Positions 1-9,009 of a stretch of DNA of 64,000 nt are shown piece by piece. The stretch comes from Streptomyces sp. NBC_00271. GTDB taxonomy: Bacteria > Actinomycetota > Actinomycetes > Streptomycetales > Streptomycetaceae. Below the pieces are notes generated by a model that was given only the letters and a program-made list of their open reading frames with translations, ran no database searches and had not been told where the DNA came from. The first letter of the stretch is position 1. Each line of letters begins with the position of its first letter. The stretch spans positions 1,550,001 through 1,614,000 of the forward strand of contig NZ_CP108070.1 of the NCBI RefSeq assembly GCF_036178845.1, written 5' to 3'. Made by a program: the position numbers and the translations under genes.

Positions 1-13
1 GCGCGAAGAAGGT

Positions 14-57
14 GGGTGAATGGCAATTCACCATAGCTGGTGAATTGCCATTCACCC
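14..57. repeat. Nested palindrome with 19-bp arms
   Basis: Arms at 14-32 and 39-57 are perfect reverse complements around a 6-base spacer (ATAGCT). Each arm is itself a smaller dyad, GGTGAAT-N4-ATTCACC, so the heptamer GGTGAAT appears four times in alternating orientation. It could be a factor-independent terminator for a gene to the left of the window or a double operator. There is no T-run after it, and the internal symmetry favours protein binding, but neither reading is proved. Confidence 0.6.
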
Positions 58-423
58 AATGGGAGCCCCACTTCAGGGGGCGCTACCGGCGCGAGCGGGC
101 CTGCGGCCCATCGTGATGTCACCGCCGAAGCTGTCGGCGGGCGCGACCCCCGCGGTTCGCGCCAGCTTGCGGGCGTGAGCCGCGCCACCCGCCACCGGCC
201 CACCCGGGAAGATCATCGGCGGAACGTCCACCGGCCGGAGGAATTCCACCTTCCGGTCGATCACGGACACCCGCACAGCAAGATCATCTTCGTTCAACCT
301 TGCACGACATTTACTTAATTGTCCTGATCGCGGCCAACCGACATTCGGCGATTTCTCCCACTCTCCGACGAACCGATAGGCATATCGGGTCATCGACCGA
401 GCTTGATCGCAGGAGGTCTCCGC
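58..423. other. Upstream region without a confident gene
   Basis: No reading frame here has a convincing start and codon pattern. A minus-strand frame ending at 73 reads sensibly for about 65 codons (from roughly 270) but lacks a good start or RBS and matches no family I recognise, so it may be a gene tail or chance. Positions 285-400 are distinctly AT-richer than the surroundings and probably hold the melC promoter. Confidence 0.4.
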
Positions 424-813
424 ATGCCGGAACTCACCCGTCGCCGTGCCCTCGGGGCCGCGGCCGCCCTCGCCGCCGCGGCCGGCGCCCAGACCGTCGC
501 CGTCGCCGTGGCCAGGGCCGCGGACACCGGACACCACGGCGGGCCCGAGGCCTTCGACGAGGTCTACCGGGGTCGCCGCATCACGGGCCGCGCCGCCGGC
601 GGCGGCGGTCACCATCACGAACACGGCGCCGGGTACGCGGTGTTCATCGACGGGGTCGAGCTGCACGTGATGCAGAACGCCGACGGCAGCTGGATCAGCG
701 TCGTCAGCCACTACGACCCGGTGCCCACCCCGCGCGCCGCCGCCCGCGCCGCGGTCGTGGAACTCCAGGGGGCACCGCTCGTCCCCCTCGGCATGCCCAT
801 GCCCCAGCAGTGA
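424..813 (+). CDS. melC1: Tyrosinase copper chaperone (MelC1)
   Basis: This is the small partner protein that delivers copper to apotyrosinase and carries it out of the cell. The 129-aa product begins with a twin-arginine signal (TRRRALG) followed by an alanine-rich hydrophobic stretch. The middle holds a His-rich patch ([10 protein letters not shown]) and the conserved [10 protein letters not shown] segment. The start at 424 is preceded by AGGAGGT. The tyrosinase gene follows 34 bases later, the classic melC1-melC2 operon order of Streptomyces. Because the enzyme lacks its own signal peptide, it is expected to hitch-hike through Tat with this protein. Confidence 0.95.
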   Translation: MPELTRRRALGAAAALAAAAGAQTVAVAVARAADTGHHGGPEAFDEVYRGRRITGRAAGGGGHHHEHGAGYAVFIDGVELHVMQNADGSWISVVSHYDPVPTPRAAARAAVVELQGAPLVPLGMPMPQQ

Positions 814-847
814 CCCAGCCCCGTCAGCACACCGTGGAGTCCCGCAC

Positions 848-1672
848 ATGACCGTACGCAAGAACCAGGCGAACCTGACCGCCGACGAGAAGCGGCGTTT
901 CGTCGACGCGCTCCTCCAGCTGAAGCGCAGTGGCCGGTACGACACCTTCGTCACCACGCACAACGCGTTCATCCTCGGTGACACGGACAACGGCGAACGG
1001 ACGGGGCACCGTTCGCCCTCCTTCCTGCCCTGGCACCGCAGATTCCTGCTGGAGTTCGAGCGGGCCCTGCAGTCCGTGGACGCCTCCGTCGCCCTCCCGT
1101 ACTGGGACTGGAGCACCGACCGTTCGCCCCGTTCCACCCTGTGGGCCCCCGACTTCCTCGGCGGCACCGGGCGCAGCCTGGACGGCCGGGTGATGGACGG
1201 CCCCTTCGCGGCCTCCGCGGGCAACTGGCCGATCAGCGTGCGCGTCGACGGCCGTACGTATCTGCGGCGTTCGCTCGGCAGCGGTGTCCGTGAGCTGCCG
1301 ACCCGCGCGGAGGTGGACTCCGTGCTCGGCATGGCGACGTACGACATGGCGCCCTGGAACAGTTCCTCGGACGGTTTCCGCAATCACCTCGAAGGGTGGC
1401 GCGGCGTCAACCTCCACAATCGGGTGCACGTCTGGGTCGGCGGCCAGATGGCCACCGGTGTCTCCCCCAACGACCCCGTCTTCTGGCTGCACCACGCCTA
1501 CATAGACAAGCTCTGGGCCGACTGGCAGCGCCGCCACCCCGCCTCCGGCTATCTGCCGCTCTCCGGCACCCCCGACGTCGTGGACCTCGGCGAGACCATG
1601 AAGCCGTGGAACGACGTGAAGCCGGCGGACCTGCTGGATCACACCGCGTTCTACACCTTCGACAGCGTCTGA
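848..1672 (+). CDS. melC2: Tyrosinase (MelC2)
   Basis: Type-3 copper monooxygenase oxidising tyrosine and o-diphenols to quinones for melanin. The 274-aa length is typical of Streptomyces tyrosinase. The CuA histidines are visible in THNAF (near residue 38), GHRSPSFLPWHRRFL (54 and 63), and the CuB set in NLHNRVHVWVGG (190, 194) and FWLHHAYID (216). It has no signal peptide, as expected for the form exported with MelC1. It forms one operon with melC1 and ends at a strong hairpin shared with the convergent gene. Confidence 0.97.
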   Translation: MTVRKNQANLTADEKRRFVDALLQLKRSGRYDTFVTTHNAFILGDTDNGERTGHRSPSFLPWHRRFLLEFERALQSVDASVALPYWDWSTDRSPRSTLWAPDFLGGTGRSLDGRVMDGPFAASAGNWPISVRVDGRTYLRRSLGSGVRELPTRAEVDSVLGMATYDMAPWNSSSDGFRNHLEGWRGVNLHNRVHVWVGGQMATGVSPNDPVFWLHHAYIDKLWADWQRRHPASGYLPLSGTPDVVDLGETMKPWNDVKPADLLDHTAFYTFDSV

Positions 1673-1690
1673 CCGCGCGTTCACAGGTCC

Positions 1691-1732
1691 GGCCCCGGTC
1701 GCCCCTCCTCCCCGGGAGGGGCGACCGGGGCC
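1691..1732. terminator. Bidirectional hairpin terminator
   Basis: Perfect 18-bp arms (1691-1708 and 1715-1732) with a 6-base loop sit between melC2 and the convergent gene ending at 1746, so the hairpin probably ends transcription from both sides. Confidence 0.85.
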
Positions 1733-1745
1733 TCACGCCGCTCGT

Positions 1746-2711
1746 CTAGACGTCCTCCACCTGCCAGCCGTCCGCGTACCCGATCCGTACGTGCGGCGCG
1801 GTGGTGTCCGTCCCGTCCTGGTGCTGCAGGACGACGGGGCGCTCGGTGAGGACGACGGCGTCCTCCAGCGGCCACCAGGCGCCCACCTGGTACAAGGCCT
1901 CCTGCAAGGATTCCAGGGCGGGCGAGCCGGGCAGCCCGGCGGCGGCGAGCATGCAACGCCAGTGGATCAACTCCCCTGCGGCGGACCAGCTGTCCAGCCT
2001 GCCGCCGAACTCCTGCCGGAAGTAGATCTCCTCCCGGCTCGGCGGCGGTGGCGGGGTGATGACGTCCATGACGCGGACGGGCCGAACGATGTGCTCCGGC
2101 ACCGGACCGTGGAGCCTGTCCTGAAGGCGGCGCCGCACCAGCCCGCCGAAGCGCCCCGGCGCGGGGTCCGTCGACCGGGAAAGGACACGGCTCATCTCCT
2201 CCTCCAGTTCGTAGGCACCGGACTCGCCGCGTTCCCAGTGCAGGCCGAGCGTGTCGTACAGGGGCTCGCCCAGGGCCCGTACCAGTCGTGTCCTCGCTTC
2301 GGAGGTGTCCCAGAAGGTGCCGGTCAACGGCCTTCTCGCGCGACCGGCCGGCAGCCGGCCGTCACCCGCCGCCGGGAGTTGCCCGCGCATCCGTTCCTCC
2401 GCCCGCCGCGCGAACTCCGGCGAGAGCCGCAGCGGCGGACCGGCGGCGAGGTCGGTGAACAGTGTCCCGTCGAGCCGGTCCTCGCACCCGTGACGCAGTG
2501 CCCAGGACGCCGGTGCGCCGCCCAGCGGGGAGTCCATCCATACGACGGTCCGCGGGACCGGCAGACCATGGGCACGGTACACGGCGGCGACCGAGGCCTC
2601 GGCCCTCGGCCGGTCGCAGGGCTCGGTACTCAGCCCCGCCCGCAGCCATCGGTCGGCTTCGGCCAGCACGCGGGCCTCGACGTCCGCGGTCAGCAGTTCT
2701 TCGTGCCCCAT
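1746..2711 (-). CDS. DUF6745-like hypothetical protein
   Basis: A protein of about 321 aa with a charged N-terminal half and a C-terminus rich in W, L and V (WWPLEDAVVLTERP, then RIGYADGW). The closing arrangement resembles DUF6745-type proteins of actinobacteria; no enzyme motif is visible and the function is unknown. Start 2711 has a GGGGAC Shine-Dalgarno; an in-frame ATG at 2729 is the alternative. It lies downstream of the kinase gene on the same strand, about 70-90 bases away, so the two may be co-transcribed. Confidence 0.65.
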   Translation of the reverse strand: MGHEELLTADVEARVLAEADRWLRAGLSTEPCDRPRAEASVAAVYRAHGLPVPRTVVWMDSPLGGAPASWALRHGCEDRLDGTLFTDLAAGPPLRLSPEFARRAEERMRGQLPAAGDGRLPAGRARRPLTGTFWDTSEARTRLVRALGEPLYDTLGLHWERGESGAYELEEEMSRVLSRSTDPAPGRFGGLVRRRLQDRLHGPVPEHIVRPVRVMDVITPPPPPSREEIYFRQEFGGRLDSWSAAGELIHWRCMLAAAGLPGSPALESLQEALYQVGAWWPLEDAVVLTERPVVLQHQDGTDTTAPHVRIGYADGWQVEDV

Positions 2712-2790
2712 TTCGTCCCCATCCCCCATCCCTCATCCTTCATCCCCTATCCCCCCGTCCCCTATCCCCCGTCCCCCATCGCCCACCCGA
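2712..2790. repeat. Low-complexity purine/pyrimidine tract
   Basis: About 80 bases of imperfect CCCCATC / CCCTATC repeats (all pyrimidine-rich on the plus strand) separate the kinase gene from the downstream gene. Such a tract is prone to slippage and could form triplex or G-quadruplex structures on the minus-strand transcript. Confidence 0.6.
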
Positions 2791-2798
2791 ATCCGTCG

Positions 2799-4880
2799 CT
2801 ACCGTGTCACCGCGTGCAGATAGCCGTCCTCGCTGCCGACGTACACCACCCCGTCGGACACGGCGGGCGTGGAGTACACGGCCCCGCCGGTGGCGAACTT
2901 CCACCGCTGTTTGCCGGTCGGGCCGTTCACCGCGTACAGGTGGCGGTCGCCACCGCCGACGTACACCACCCCGTCGGAGACGGTCGGCGAGGAGAGCGTG
3001 CGTTTGCCGATGGGGAACTTCCATCGTCGCTTGCCGGTGGCGGCCTCCACCGCGTACAGGTTGCCGTCGGCACTTCCGGCGTAGACCACCCCGTCGGACA
3101 CGGTCAGCGACGAGGACACGACACCTCCGACCGCTGTCTTCCATCGTTGCTCGCCCGTCACGGCGTCCACCGCGAGGAGGGTGCCGCCCTCGGAGCCGGC
3201 GTAGACCACTCCGTCGACCACGGCGGGCCGTGTGAACACGCTGGCGTCGGTGGTGGTCTTCCACCGCTGCTCACCGGTGGCCGCGTCCACCGCGAACAGG
3301 CTGTGGAAACTGCCGAAGTAGACCACCGCCTCTGCAACGGTCGGAGACGAGGACACCCCTCCGCCGGCGAAGAAGTGCCACTTTTCGCTGCCGTCGGCGA
3401 TGTCCACGGCATGCAGGTTGCCGTTCTCACCGCCGGCATAGACGATCCCACCGACCTCGGTGGGCGACTGGGAACCGACGCTGCCGAGGTGGAACTTCCA
3501 CTGTTCCTCGCCGGTGGCGCCGTCCAGTGCGTACAGGTTCTCGTCGACGCTGCTGAGGAGGACGGTCCCCCGGACGGCGACCGGTGACGAATACCCGACA
3601 CCGGTTCTGGGGCGCTTCCAGCGCTGTTCGCCGGTGGAGGCGTCCACCGCGCACAGGTTGCGGCTGCTGCTGATGTACACCAGACCGTCCGCCACGGCCG
3701 GCGACGCGTACACCAGGCCGCCGACCTGGAACCGCCAGCGCTGCTCGCCGGGTCCTGCCTCGCGTCTTCGGGTGGCGGAGGACCTGTTGTCGTAGATGCT
3801 CCAGCCGCCGAACCCAAGACCCGCGACACCGGCGCTCATGCCGAGCAGGGCCCGTCGGCGCGACGGCCCCGCCGGGCCACCGGCGGCATCGACGGACGGC
3901 GGCCGGTCACCGTCGGGCCACTCCCCCGTCCGGGGCGGCGCCACCCACGCCGACGGTTCGGGCGAGCGCTGCGTGGCGGTACGGGTGTGCACGGCGGCGG
4001 CCACCGGCTCGGGCAGCCAACCAGCGTGCGACGGGGCGGAGTTGACGGCCGGTGCGCCGCCGGTCGCTCGGGCCAGCCGGTCCAGCCGGTCCAGCAACGT
4101 GGGCACGGTGGGCCGTCCGCCGGGCTCCTTGACGAGGCACTCCGCCACCAAGTCCCGTACGTCGGGCGGGAGTCGGCGCAGGTCGGGTTCCTCGTAGACG
4201 ACACGGAAGCTCAGGGCGTGCGCCGAACCGGTCCCGAACGGCCCGGCCCCGGTGGCGGTGAAGGCCAGGACCGCGCCCAGGGAGAAGACATCGCTGGCCG
4301 GCCCGACCGGCTTGCCGGTCAGCTGCTCGGGAGACATGAACCCCGGCGTGCCCACCACCACGCCGGTGTGGGTCAGCGCGCTGGCCTCCCCGGTCACCGA
4401 GATCCCGAAGTCGATCACCCGCGGTCCGTCCGGAGCGAGCAGGATGTTCGACGGCTTGAGGTCCCGGTGGACCACCTCGGCCGCGTGGATCGCCTCCAGG
4501 GCCTCGGCAAGTCCCGCGCCGAGCGCCAGCACCGGGCCCTCGGGCCAGGGCCCGTGCGCCGCCACGGCATCGCCCAACGGGACCCCGGGCACGTACGCGG
4601 TCGCCAGCCACGCGGGCGACCCGTCCGGATCGGCGTCGACCACACCCGCGGTGAACACGCCGTTCACCCGTCGGGCCGCGGCGACCTCCCGGGCGAACCG
4701 GCGCCGGAAGTCACCCTCGTCCGCCAGTTCCGGGCGCACCACCTTGACCGCGACCGACCGCCCTCCCGGCGAACGCCCCAGGTAGACGCGCCCCATCCCG
4801 CCCGCACCGAGCCGCGCCACGATCCGGTAGCGCCCCACCTGGCGAGGGTCCCCCGCCTCCAGCGCCTCGAACGCCTCCAC
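2799..4880 (-). CDS. Membrane Ser/Thr protein kinase with PQQ-type beta-propeller
   Basis: Hanks-type kinase of 693 aa. Residues about 10-275 show the glycine loop (GAGGMGRVYLG), the ATP lysine (VAVKVV), the catalytic loop HRDLKPSNILL and the DFG motif (DFGIS). A proline-rich linker and a single hydrophobic segment (near RRALLGMSAGVAGLGFGG) follow. The outer part holds about eight repeats of the form GVVYVGS-DG-LYAVDA-TGEQRWK, a PQQ-like propeller probably sensing a ligand outside the cell. The start is a GTG at 4880 behind AGGGGG. The repeated blades also make 2820-3740 an approximate 120-bp DNA tandem repeat. Confidence 0.92.
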   Translation of the reverse strand: MEAFEALEAGDPRQVGRYRIVARLGAGGMGRVYLGRSPGGRSVAVKVVRPELADEGDFRRRFAREVAAARRVNGVFTAGVVDADPDGSPAWLATAYVPGVPLGDAVAAHGPWPEGPVLALGAGLAEALEAIHAAEVVHRDLKPSNILLAPDGPRVIDFGISVTGEASALTHTGVVVGTPGFMSPEQLTGKPVGPASDVFSLGAVLAFTATGAGPFGTGSAHALSFRVVYEEPDLRRLPPDVRDLVAECLVKEPGGRPTVPTLLDRLDRLARATGGAPAVNSAPSHAGWLPEPVAAAVHTRTATQRSPEPSAWVAPPRTGEWPDGDRPPSVDAAGGPAGPSRRRALLGMSAGVAGLGFGGWSIYDNRSSATRRREAGPGEQRWRFQVGGLVYASPAVADGLVYISSSRNLCAVDASTGEQRWKRPRTGVGYSSPVAVRGTVLLSSVDENLYALDGATGEEQWKFHLGSVGSQSPTEVGGIVYAGGENGNLHAVDIADGSEKWHFFAGGGVSSSPTVAEAVVYFGSFHSLFAVDAATGEQRWKTTTDASVFTRPAVVDGVVYAGSEGGTLLAVDAVTGEQRWKTAVGGVVSSSLTVSDGVVYAGSADGNLYAVEAATGKRRWKFPIGKRTLSSPTVSDGVVYVGGGDRHLYAVNGPTGKQRWKFATGGAVYSTPAVSDGVVYVGSEDGYLHAVTR

Positions 4881-4973
4881 GCAACCCCCTGCAAGGCCCC
4901 ACGCCCCGGCCGGTGCCGAAGATCCCACATCCTCCCCGACCCGCCCCGTCTTCGCACCGGTGTCCGCCACGCA

Positions 4974-5017
4974 CTTCGGGGGCTGTCCGCCGAATGTTCG
5001 GCGGACAGCCCCCGAAG
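4974..5017. terminator. Hairpin terminator after the RNase HI gene
   Basis: Perfect 21-bp arms (4974-4994 and 4997-5017) separated by two bases lie between the RNase HI stop at 5039 and the kinase start at 4880, both read leftwards. It should end the ArsR-RNase HI transcript before the kinase gene. Confidence 0.88.
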
Positions 5018-5038
5018 GAGACCGTGGCGGGGTGAGTG

Positions 5039-5758
5039 CTAGGCGTTGCTGGGCTCGGCCGTACGGCACTCGGGGTGCCCCCAGCCCTGGCCGTTCTTGG
5101 CGATGGACTCGCCCGCCGCGTAGGACCGGCCGCAGACGCAGCGGCCCGGGAACTTGGCCTTGATCGTGCGGGCCGACGTGCCCTGCCGGGGTGTCTTGGC
5201 GGAGGCGGTGGCCGTGGTGCGGCGGCGGCCGGCGGCGGAGGGGGCCGGGGTGTCGGGGGACGGCGGGGGTTCCGGGGAGCCCAGGTCGCTGCCGGCGGGC
5301 TGCTGGACGATGGCGGCCTGGCTCGCGGCGCGGTCGGCGAAGTCGTTCAGCCGGTCGCCGTCGGCCTGGTGGGCCGGGACATAACGGAACTCCACGGTGC
5401 GGCCGTCGAGGAGTTCGTCGATGCGCGCGACCAGCTCCTGGTTGGCGACCGGCTTTCCGGAGGCCGTCTTCCAGCCCTTGCGCTTCCAGCCGGGCAGCCA
5501 GGTCGTGACGGCCTTCATCGCGTACTGGGAGTCCATTCGGATCTCCAGCGGGACGTCCGGCGCGATCGCCGTCAACAGGCGCTCCAGCGCGGTGAGTTCG
5601 GCGACGTTGTTCGTCGCCGTGCCCAGCGCTCCCGCCTCCCAGCGGGTCGGCGTCTCCGCGCCGTCGGCCACGACCCACGCCCATCCGGCCGGTCCCGGGT
5701 TTCCCTTCGAAGCCCCGTCACAGGCGGCCACCACACGTTCAAGCATGTCCCCGATCAT
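5039..5758 (-). CDS. rnhA: Ribonuclease HI with C-terminal Cys-rich extension
   Basis: Cleaves RNA in RNA-DNA hybrids. The first 140 residues are a full RNase H fold: catalytic Asp in CDGASKGNPGPAGW, Glu in NNVAELTALERLL, Asp in RMDSQYAMKAV and the last Asp in FADRAAS. A Pro/Ala/Thr-rich linker leads to a C-terminal motif (FPGRCVCGRSYAAGE ... GWGHPEC) that resembles a small zinc ribbon and could help hybrid binding. Total about 239 aa. Starts at 5758 and 5746 are both possible. The 5' end overlaps the upstream regulator gene by about 20 bases, suggesting coupling. Confidence 0.9.
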   Translation of the reverse strand: MIGDMLERVVAACDGASKGNPGPAGWAWVVADGAETPTRWEAGALGTATNNVAELTALERLLTAIAPDVPLEIRMDSQYAMKAVTTWLPGWKRKGWKTASGKPVANQELVARIDELLDGRTVEFRYVPAHQADGDRLNDFADRAASQAAIVQQPAGSDLGSPEPPPSPDTPAPSAAGRRRTTATASAKTPRQGTSARTIKAKFPGRCVCGRSYAAGESIAKNGQGWGHPECRTAEPSNA

Positions 5759-6794
5759 GCCACGGTCCGGCGGCGGCTCCCCGCACGGGCCGGAGGACGC
5801 TCTCCCGCATCCGGGGGCTGGTGCCGAGCAGCCGCAGACCCAGCAGCGTCGCCGTGTGCAGGACGTACTTGCCGTCACGGTGGCTGGCCACCAGTCCCCC
5901 GTCGCGCAGCACGCCGATCTGGTAGCTGGCGCTGGGCAGCGCGATCCCCACGGCCTCGGCCACCTCGGAGGTGGTGCGGGCACTCTGCCCGGCCACCTCG
6001 GTCAGTACGGCGGCCCTGGTGCGGCCGAGCAGGCGCTCGACCCCGCCGTCCGTACCGGCCGCGACGGCGAGCGGCGTCTTCGCCACCGGGTACACGAGCA
6101 CGGGATCCAGACCGGGGTCCGCCAGCGCGGTCGGTCTGCGCCAGCAGAAATAGGAGGGCACCAGGAGAAGTCCGCGGCCCTCCAGATACAGGTCGCGCTG
6201 GACGGGATAGTCCACTTCGAGCACCGGGGCACTCCAGCGCGCGACCGGGCGCAGGCTCTCCAGCAGTGCCTGGGTGCCGCCGTCGAGGAGGGCTCGGGCG
6301 CGCACCCCGACATCGTTGCCAACCGCCGTACGGATGTGCGGCCAGTGCGGTTCCAGGAGACCGCGGAAGTAGATGCCCAGGGAGCTCGCCAGCACCTTGA
6401 GCGCGTCGTTGCCCGGTCTGCCCAGCGAGGCGGCCCAGCTCGGGACCGGGCGCGACTCGGCCAGCCGCGACAGTTCGCGGACCATTTGCACACGCGGTGT
6501 GCGCAGCAGTTGGTCGAGTCCGGCGGAAAGACCGCCGCCGGTGACCGGCGGGGTGAGGAAGTCCGGAATATATCCGGTGGCGGGGATCAGGGCGCGCAAT
6601 GGGCGCAGCGCGCGGCCCAGGTTCGAGTCGCCGGAGAATCGTTGCCGCGCCGAGCGACGCCAATGTCCAAATTCCAGCGGTCCCTGGCCGGTTTCCAGAC
6701 GGCAGACACTGCACATCAGTTCCCACAGGGGATCAGGCTGCCGGGCCACTCGAATGTTCTGCAGGTCGTCCGAAGTGAAGTGAATGCGGAGCAT
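5739..6794 (-). CDS. ArsR-family winged-helix regulator (DUF5937-type)
   Basis: A 351-aa protein beginning MLRIHFTSDDLQNIRVA and containing PLWELMCSVCRLE near residue 30, the hallmark of ArsR-like regulators with a DUF5937 N-terminal region. A C-terminal winged helix is visible around residues 265-325 (RTTSEVAEAVGIALPSASYQIGVL). The ligand is unknown. It overlaps the start of the RNase HI gene by 20 bases, so the two are probably translated from one message. Confidence 0.85.
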   Translation of the reverse strand: MLRIHFTSDDLQNIRVARQPDPLWELMCSVCRLETGQGPLEFGHWRRSARQRFSGDSNLGRALRPLRALIPATGYIPDFLTPPVTGGGLSAGLDQLLRTPRVQMVRELSRLAESRPVPSWAASLGRPGNDALKVLASSLGIYFRGLLEPHWPHIRTAVGNDVGVRARALLDGGTQALLESLRPVARWSAPVLEVDYPVQRDLYLEGRGLLLVPSYFCWRRPTALADPGLDPVLVYPVAKTPLAVAAGTDGGVERLLGRTRAAVLTEVAGQSARTTSEVAEAVGIALPSASYQIGVLRDGGLVASHRDGKYVLHTATLLGLRLLGTSPRMRESVLRPVRGAAAGPWHDRGHA

Positions 6795-6970
6795 GAGGTC
6801 TCTTTCGCTCGCAATCCTTGTGGGGGGTTCGGCCGTTCGAACGTGCCGCAACCACAAGAGGGGACGAGTACCGCATGCGCATGGTTGCCCCGGAGGCAAA
6901 AGGCCCGGTCCGCCCCGGAGGAATTCCGCCATTCCCCGGGGGGCCGGCCCGTGGGGGATCCATGGTCCGT

Positions 6971-7768
6971 TCAGGAGACCTCGGTCGCCTTGGGCATCGC
7001 GCCCTCGGTCGTCTTGACGTCGATCACGGAGAACGCCGCGCCCTGCGGGTCGCTCAGCGCGGCGAAGCGGCCGAACGGGCTGCTCATCGGCCCGAAGCGG
7101 AGAATCGCGCCCCGTTCGGTGGCCTTCGCGACCGCGCCGTCGCAGTCCTCGACGGTGAAGTACACGTTGAAGTACGACGGGACCTCGGGCGGGAAGTCGT
7201 CCGTCATCCGCATCCGGCCGAGGACCGGATCCTCGCCGAGGTCGTACAGCCGGAAGTCGACGGCGTCGTCGTCCAGCTGCTTCATGCGGTACCCGAAGAC
7301 GGCCGAGAAGAAGGTGTCCGACTTCTCGGGCTCACGGGTGAAGACCTCGGCCCAGCAGTACGCGCCGGGCACGCCCCGCGCCTCGAAGCCCTCGTGCCGG
7401 CCGGGCTGCCAGACGCCGAAGACGACCCCGCTCGGGTCCCGGGCGATCGCCATCGTGCCGAAGTCGCCGACCTGCATCGGTTCCATCAGCACCTCGCCGC
7501 CGTCGGCCCGGATCTTCTGGGCGGTGGCGGCGGCGTCGGGCGACGCGAGGTACAGACACCAGGCGGACTGGCCCTCCTGGCCGGGCATCGGCGGGACGAC
7601 GGCGGCCACCGCCTTGCCGTTCGCGTAGGCCTGGGTGTAGTTGCCGTACTCCGAGGACGACTCGCCGAACGTCCAGCCGAGCACGTCACCGTAGAAACTC
7701 TTCGCTCCCTCGACGTCGCTGAACATCGCGTCCGCCCAGCAGGGCGTTCCCTCGGGCTGTACGGCCAT
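6971..7768 (-). CDS. VOC-family protein with two glyoxalase-like domains
   Basis: 265 aa with two vicinal-oxygen-chelate modules: residues about 6-125 ([20 protein letters not shown] ... [13 protein letters not shown]) and about 135-255 ([20 protein letters not shown] ... [12 protein letters not shown]). Proteins of this layout in actinobacteria are usually called hydroxylases or glyoxalase-like, but substrates are rarely known. It is divergent from the alcohol dehydrogenase gene, with a tandem repeat in the shared promoter region. Confidence 0.85.
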   Translation of the reverse strand: MAVQPEGTPCWADAMFSDVEGAKSFYGDVLGWTFGESSSEYGNYTQAYANGKAVAAVVPPMPGQEGQSAWCLYLASPDAAATAQKIRADGGEVLMEPMQVGDFGTMAIARDPSGVVFGVWQPGRHEGFEARGVPGAYCWAEVFTREPEKSDTFFSAVFGYRMKQLDDDAVDFRLYDLGEDPVLGRMRMTDDFPPEVPSYFNVYFTVEDCDGAVAKATERGAILRFGPMSSPFGRFAALSDPQGAAFSVIDVKTTEGAMPKATEVS

Positions 7769-7787
7769 GGCGTTCCACTCTTCCCGG

Positions 7788-7817
7788 TTCGTTACGGTTC
7801 ATTTCGTTATGGTTCAT
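7788..7817. promoter_or_regulatory. 15-bp tandem repeat in a divergent promoter region
   Basis: TTCGTTACGGTTCAT (7788-7802) is directly followed by TTCGTTATGGTTCAT (7803-7817), one mismatch in 15, between the VOC gene and the dehydrogenase gene. A tandem site of this length may bind a regulator of one or both genes. Confidence 0.4.
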
Positions 7818-7925
7818 TCCGGTTTCACGCTAGCCAGCCTCCGTCCGGGCCGCGCGCCGAGCGGGACGCCCTGGACGACACTGGAGAGAGGGCTCGGGTG
7901 GTCGTCGACGGGACGGGGACACGGG

Positions 7926-8945
7926 ATGATGCACGCGTGGGAAGTGGCCCGGCCCGGGCCCATCGAGGGAGAACCGCTGCGTTTCGTCGAGCGGCCGATC
8001 CCGGTGCCGGGGGCCGACGAGCTGCTCGTCCATGTGCGCGCGTGCGGGGTGTGCCGCACCGACCTGCACGTCAGCGAGGGAGACCTGCCGGTGCGCCGGC
8101 CCCGGGTGACACCCGGCCACGAGGTCGTCGGCGTGGTCGCGGCGACGGGTGAGGACGTGCGCGACCACGTGGTCGGCGACCGGGTGGGCGTCGCCTGGCT
8201 GCGCCGTACGGACGGCACGTGCGGGTACTGCGCGCGCGGGTCCGAGAACCTCTGCCCGGCCTCCGAGTACACGGGCTGGGACGCCGACGGCGGCTACGCG
8301 GAGTACACGACCGTCCCGGCGGCCTTCGCCTACCGGCTGCCCGGCGAGGTGGACGACGTCGCGCTGGCGCCGCTGCTGTGCGCGGGCATCATCGGCTACC
8401 GCGCGCTGCTGCGGGCCGCGCTGCCGGACGCCGGGCGGCTCGGCCTGTACGGGTTCGGCGGCAGCGCCCATCTGTGCGCGCAGCTGGCCCTCGCACAGGG
8501 CGCCACCGTGCACGTACTGACACGCGACCCGGCCGCGCGGCGGCTCGCGCTGGAACTCGGGGCCGCGTCCGCCCGGGGCGCGTACGACGAGCCGCCCGAG
8601 CCGCTGGACAGCGCGATCCTGTTCGCTCCGGTCGGCGACCTGGTCCCGGTCGCGTTGCGGGCCCTCGACCGGGGCGGGATCCTGTCGGTCGCCGGGATCC
8701 ATCTGAGCGACACCCCGCCGCTGCACTACGAGAGCGACCTGTTCTACGAGAAGGAGCTGCGCAGCGTCACCTCCAACACCCGCCGGGACGGGCGGGACTT
8801 CCTGGCGCTGGCGGCCCGCCACGGCGTACGTGCCACGACGCACGCCTACCCGCTGTCCGAGGCGCAGCGGGCCCTGCGGGACCTCAAGGCCGGCCGTTTC
8901 GACGGGGCGGCCGTGCTGGTGAACGACTTTCCGGCGCGCACCTGA
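7926..8945 (+). CDS. Zinc-type alcohol dehydrogenase (MDR family)
   Basis: A 339-aa medium-chain dehydrogenase. The catalytic-zinc Cys is in [12 protein letters not shown], the zinc His in PGHEVVG, and the structural-zinc loop is the shortened form [16 protein letters not shown]. The Rossmann turn is [12 protein letters not shown] (near residue 175). It probably oxidises alcohols or reduces aldehydes with NAD(P). Start 7926 is chosen because the family begins just before HAWEV; a second ATG is at 7929. The upstream divergent gene encodes a VOC protein. Confidence 0.9.
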   Translation: MMHAWEVARPGPIEGEPLRFVERPIPVPGADELLVHVRACGVCRTDLHVSEGDLPVRRPRVTPGHEVVGVVAATGEDVRDHVVGDRVGVAWLRRTDGTCGYCARGSENLCPASEYTGWDADGGYAEYTTVPAAFAYRLPGEVDDVALAPLLCAGIIGYRALLRAALPDAGRLGLYGFGGSAHLCAQLALAQGATVHVLTRDPAARRLALELGAASARGAYDEPPEPLDSAILFAPVGDLVPVALRALDRGGILSVAGIHLSDTPPLHYESDLFYEKELRSVTSNTRRDGRDFLALAARHGVRATTHAYPLSEAQRALRDLKAGRFDGAAVLVNDFPART

Positions 8946-9009
8946 GCATGCGCGCCCGCGACGCGCGTGCGTGGATGGAACCAGACGTGTGTGCGACGGT
9001 GGAGGTGGC

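Noticed and set aside
73..1383. 436-codon minus-strand frame opposite melC1 and melC2
   Set aside because: Shadow of the tyrosinase genes: low-complexity Arg/Gly content and no family features in the part overlapping melC.
2820..3740. Approximate 120-bp tandem repeat considered as a CRISPR-like or mobile array
   Set aside because: It is explained by repeated beta-propeller blades in the kinase protein; units are divergent and in frame.
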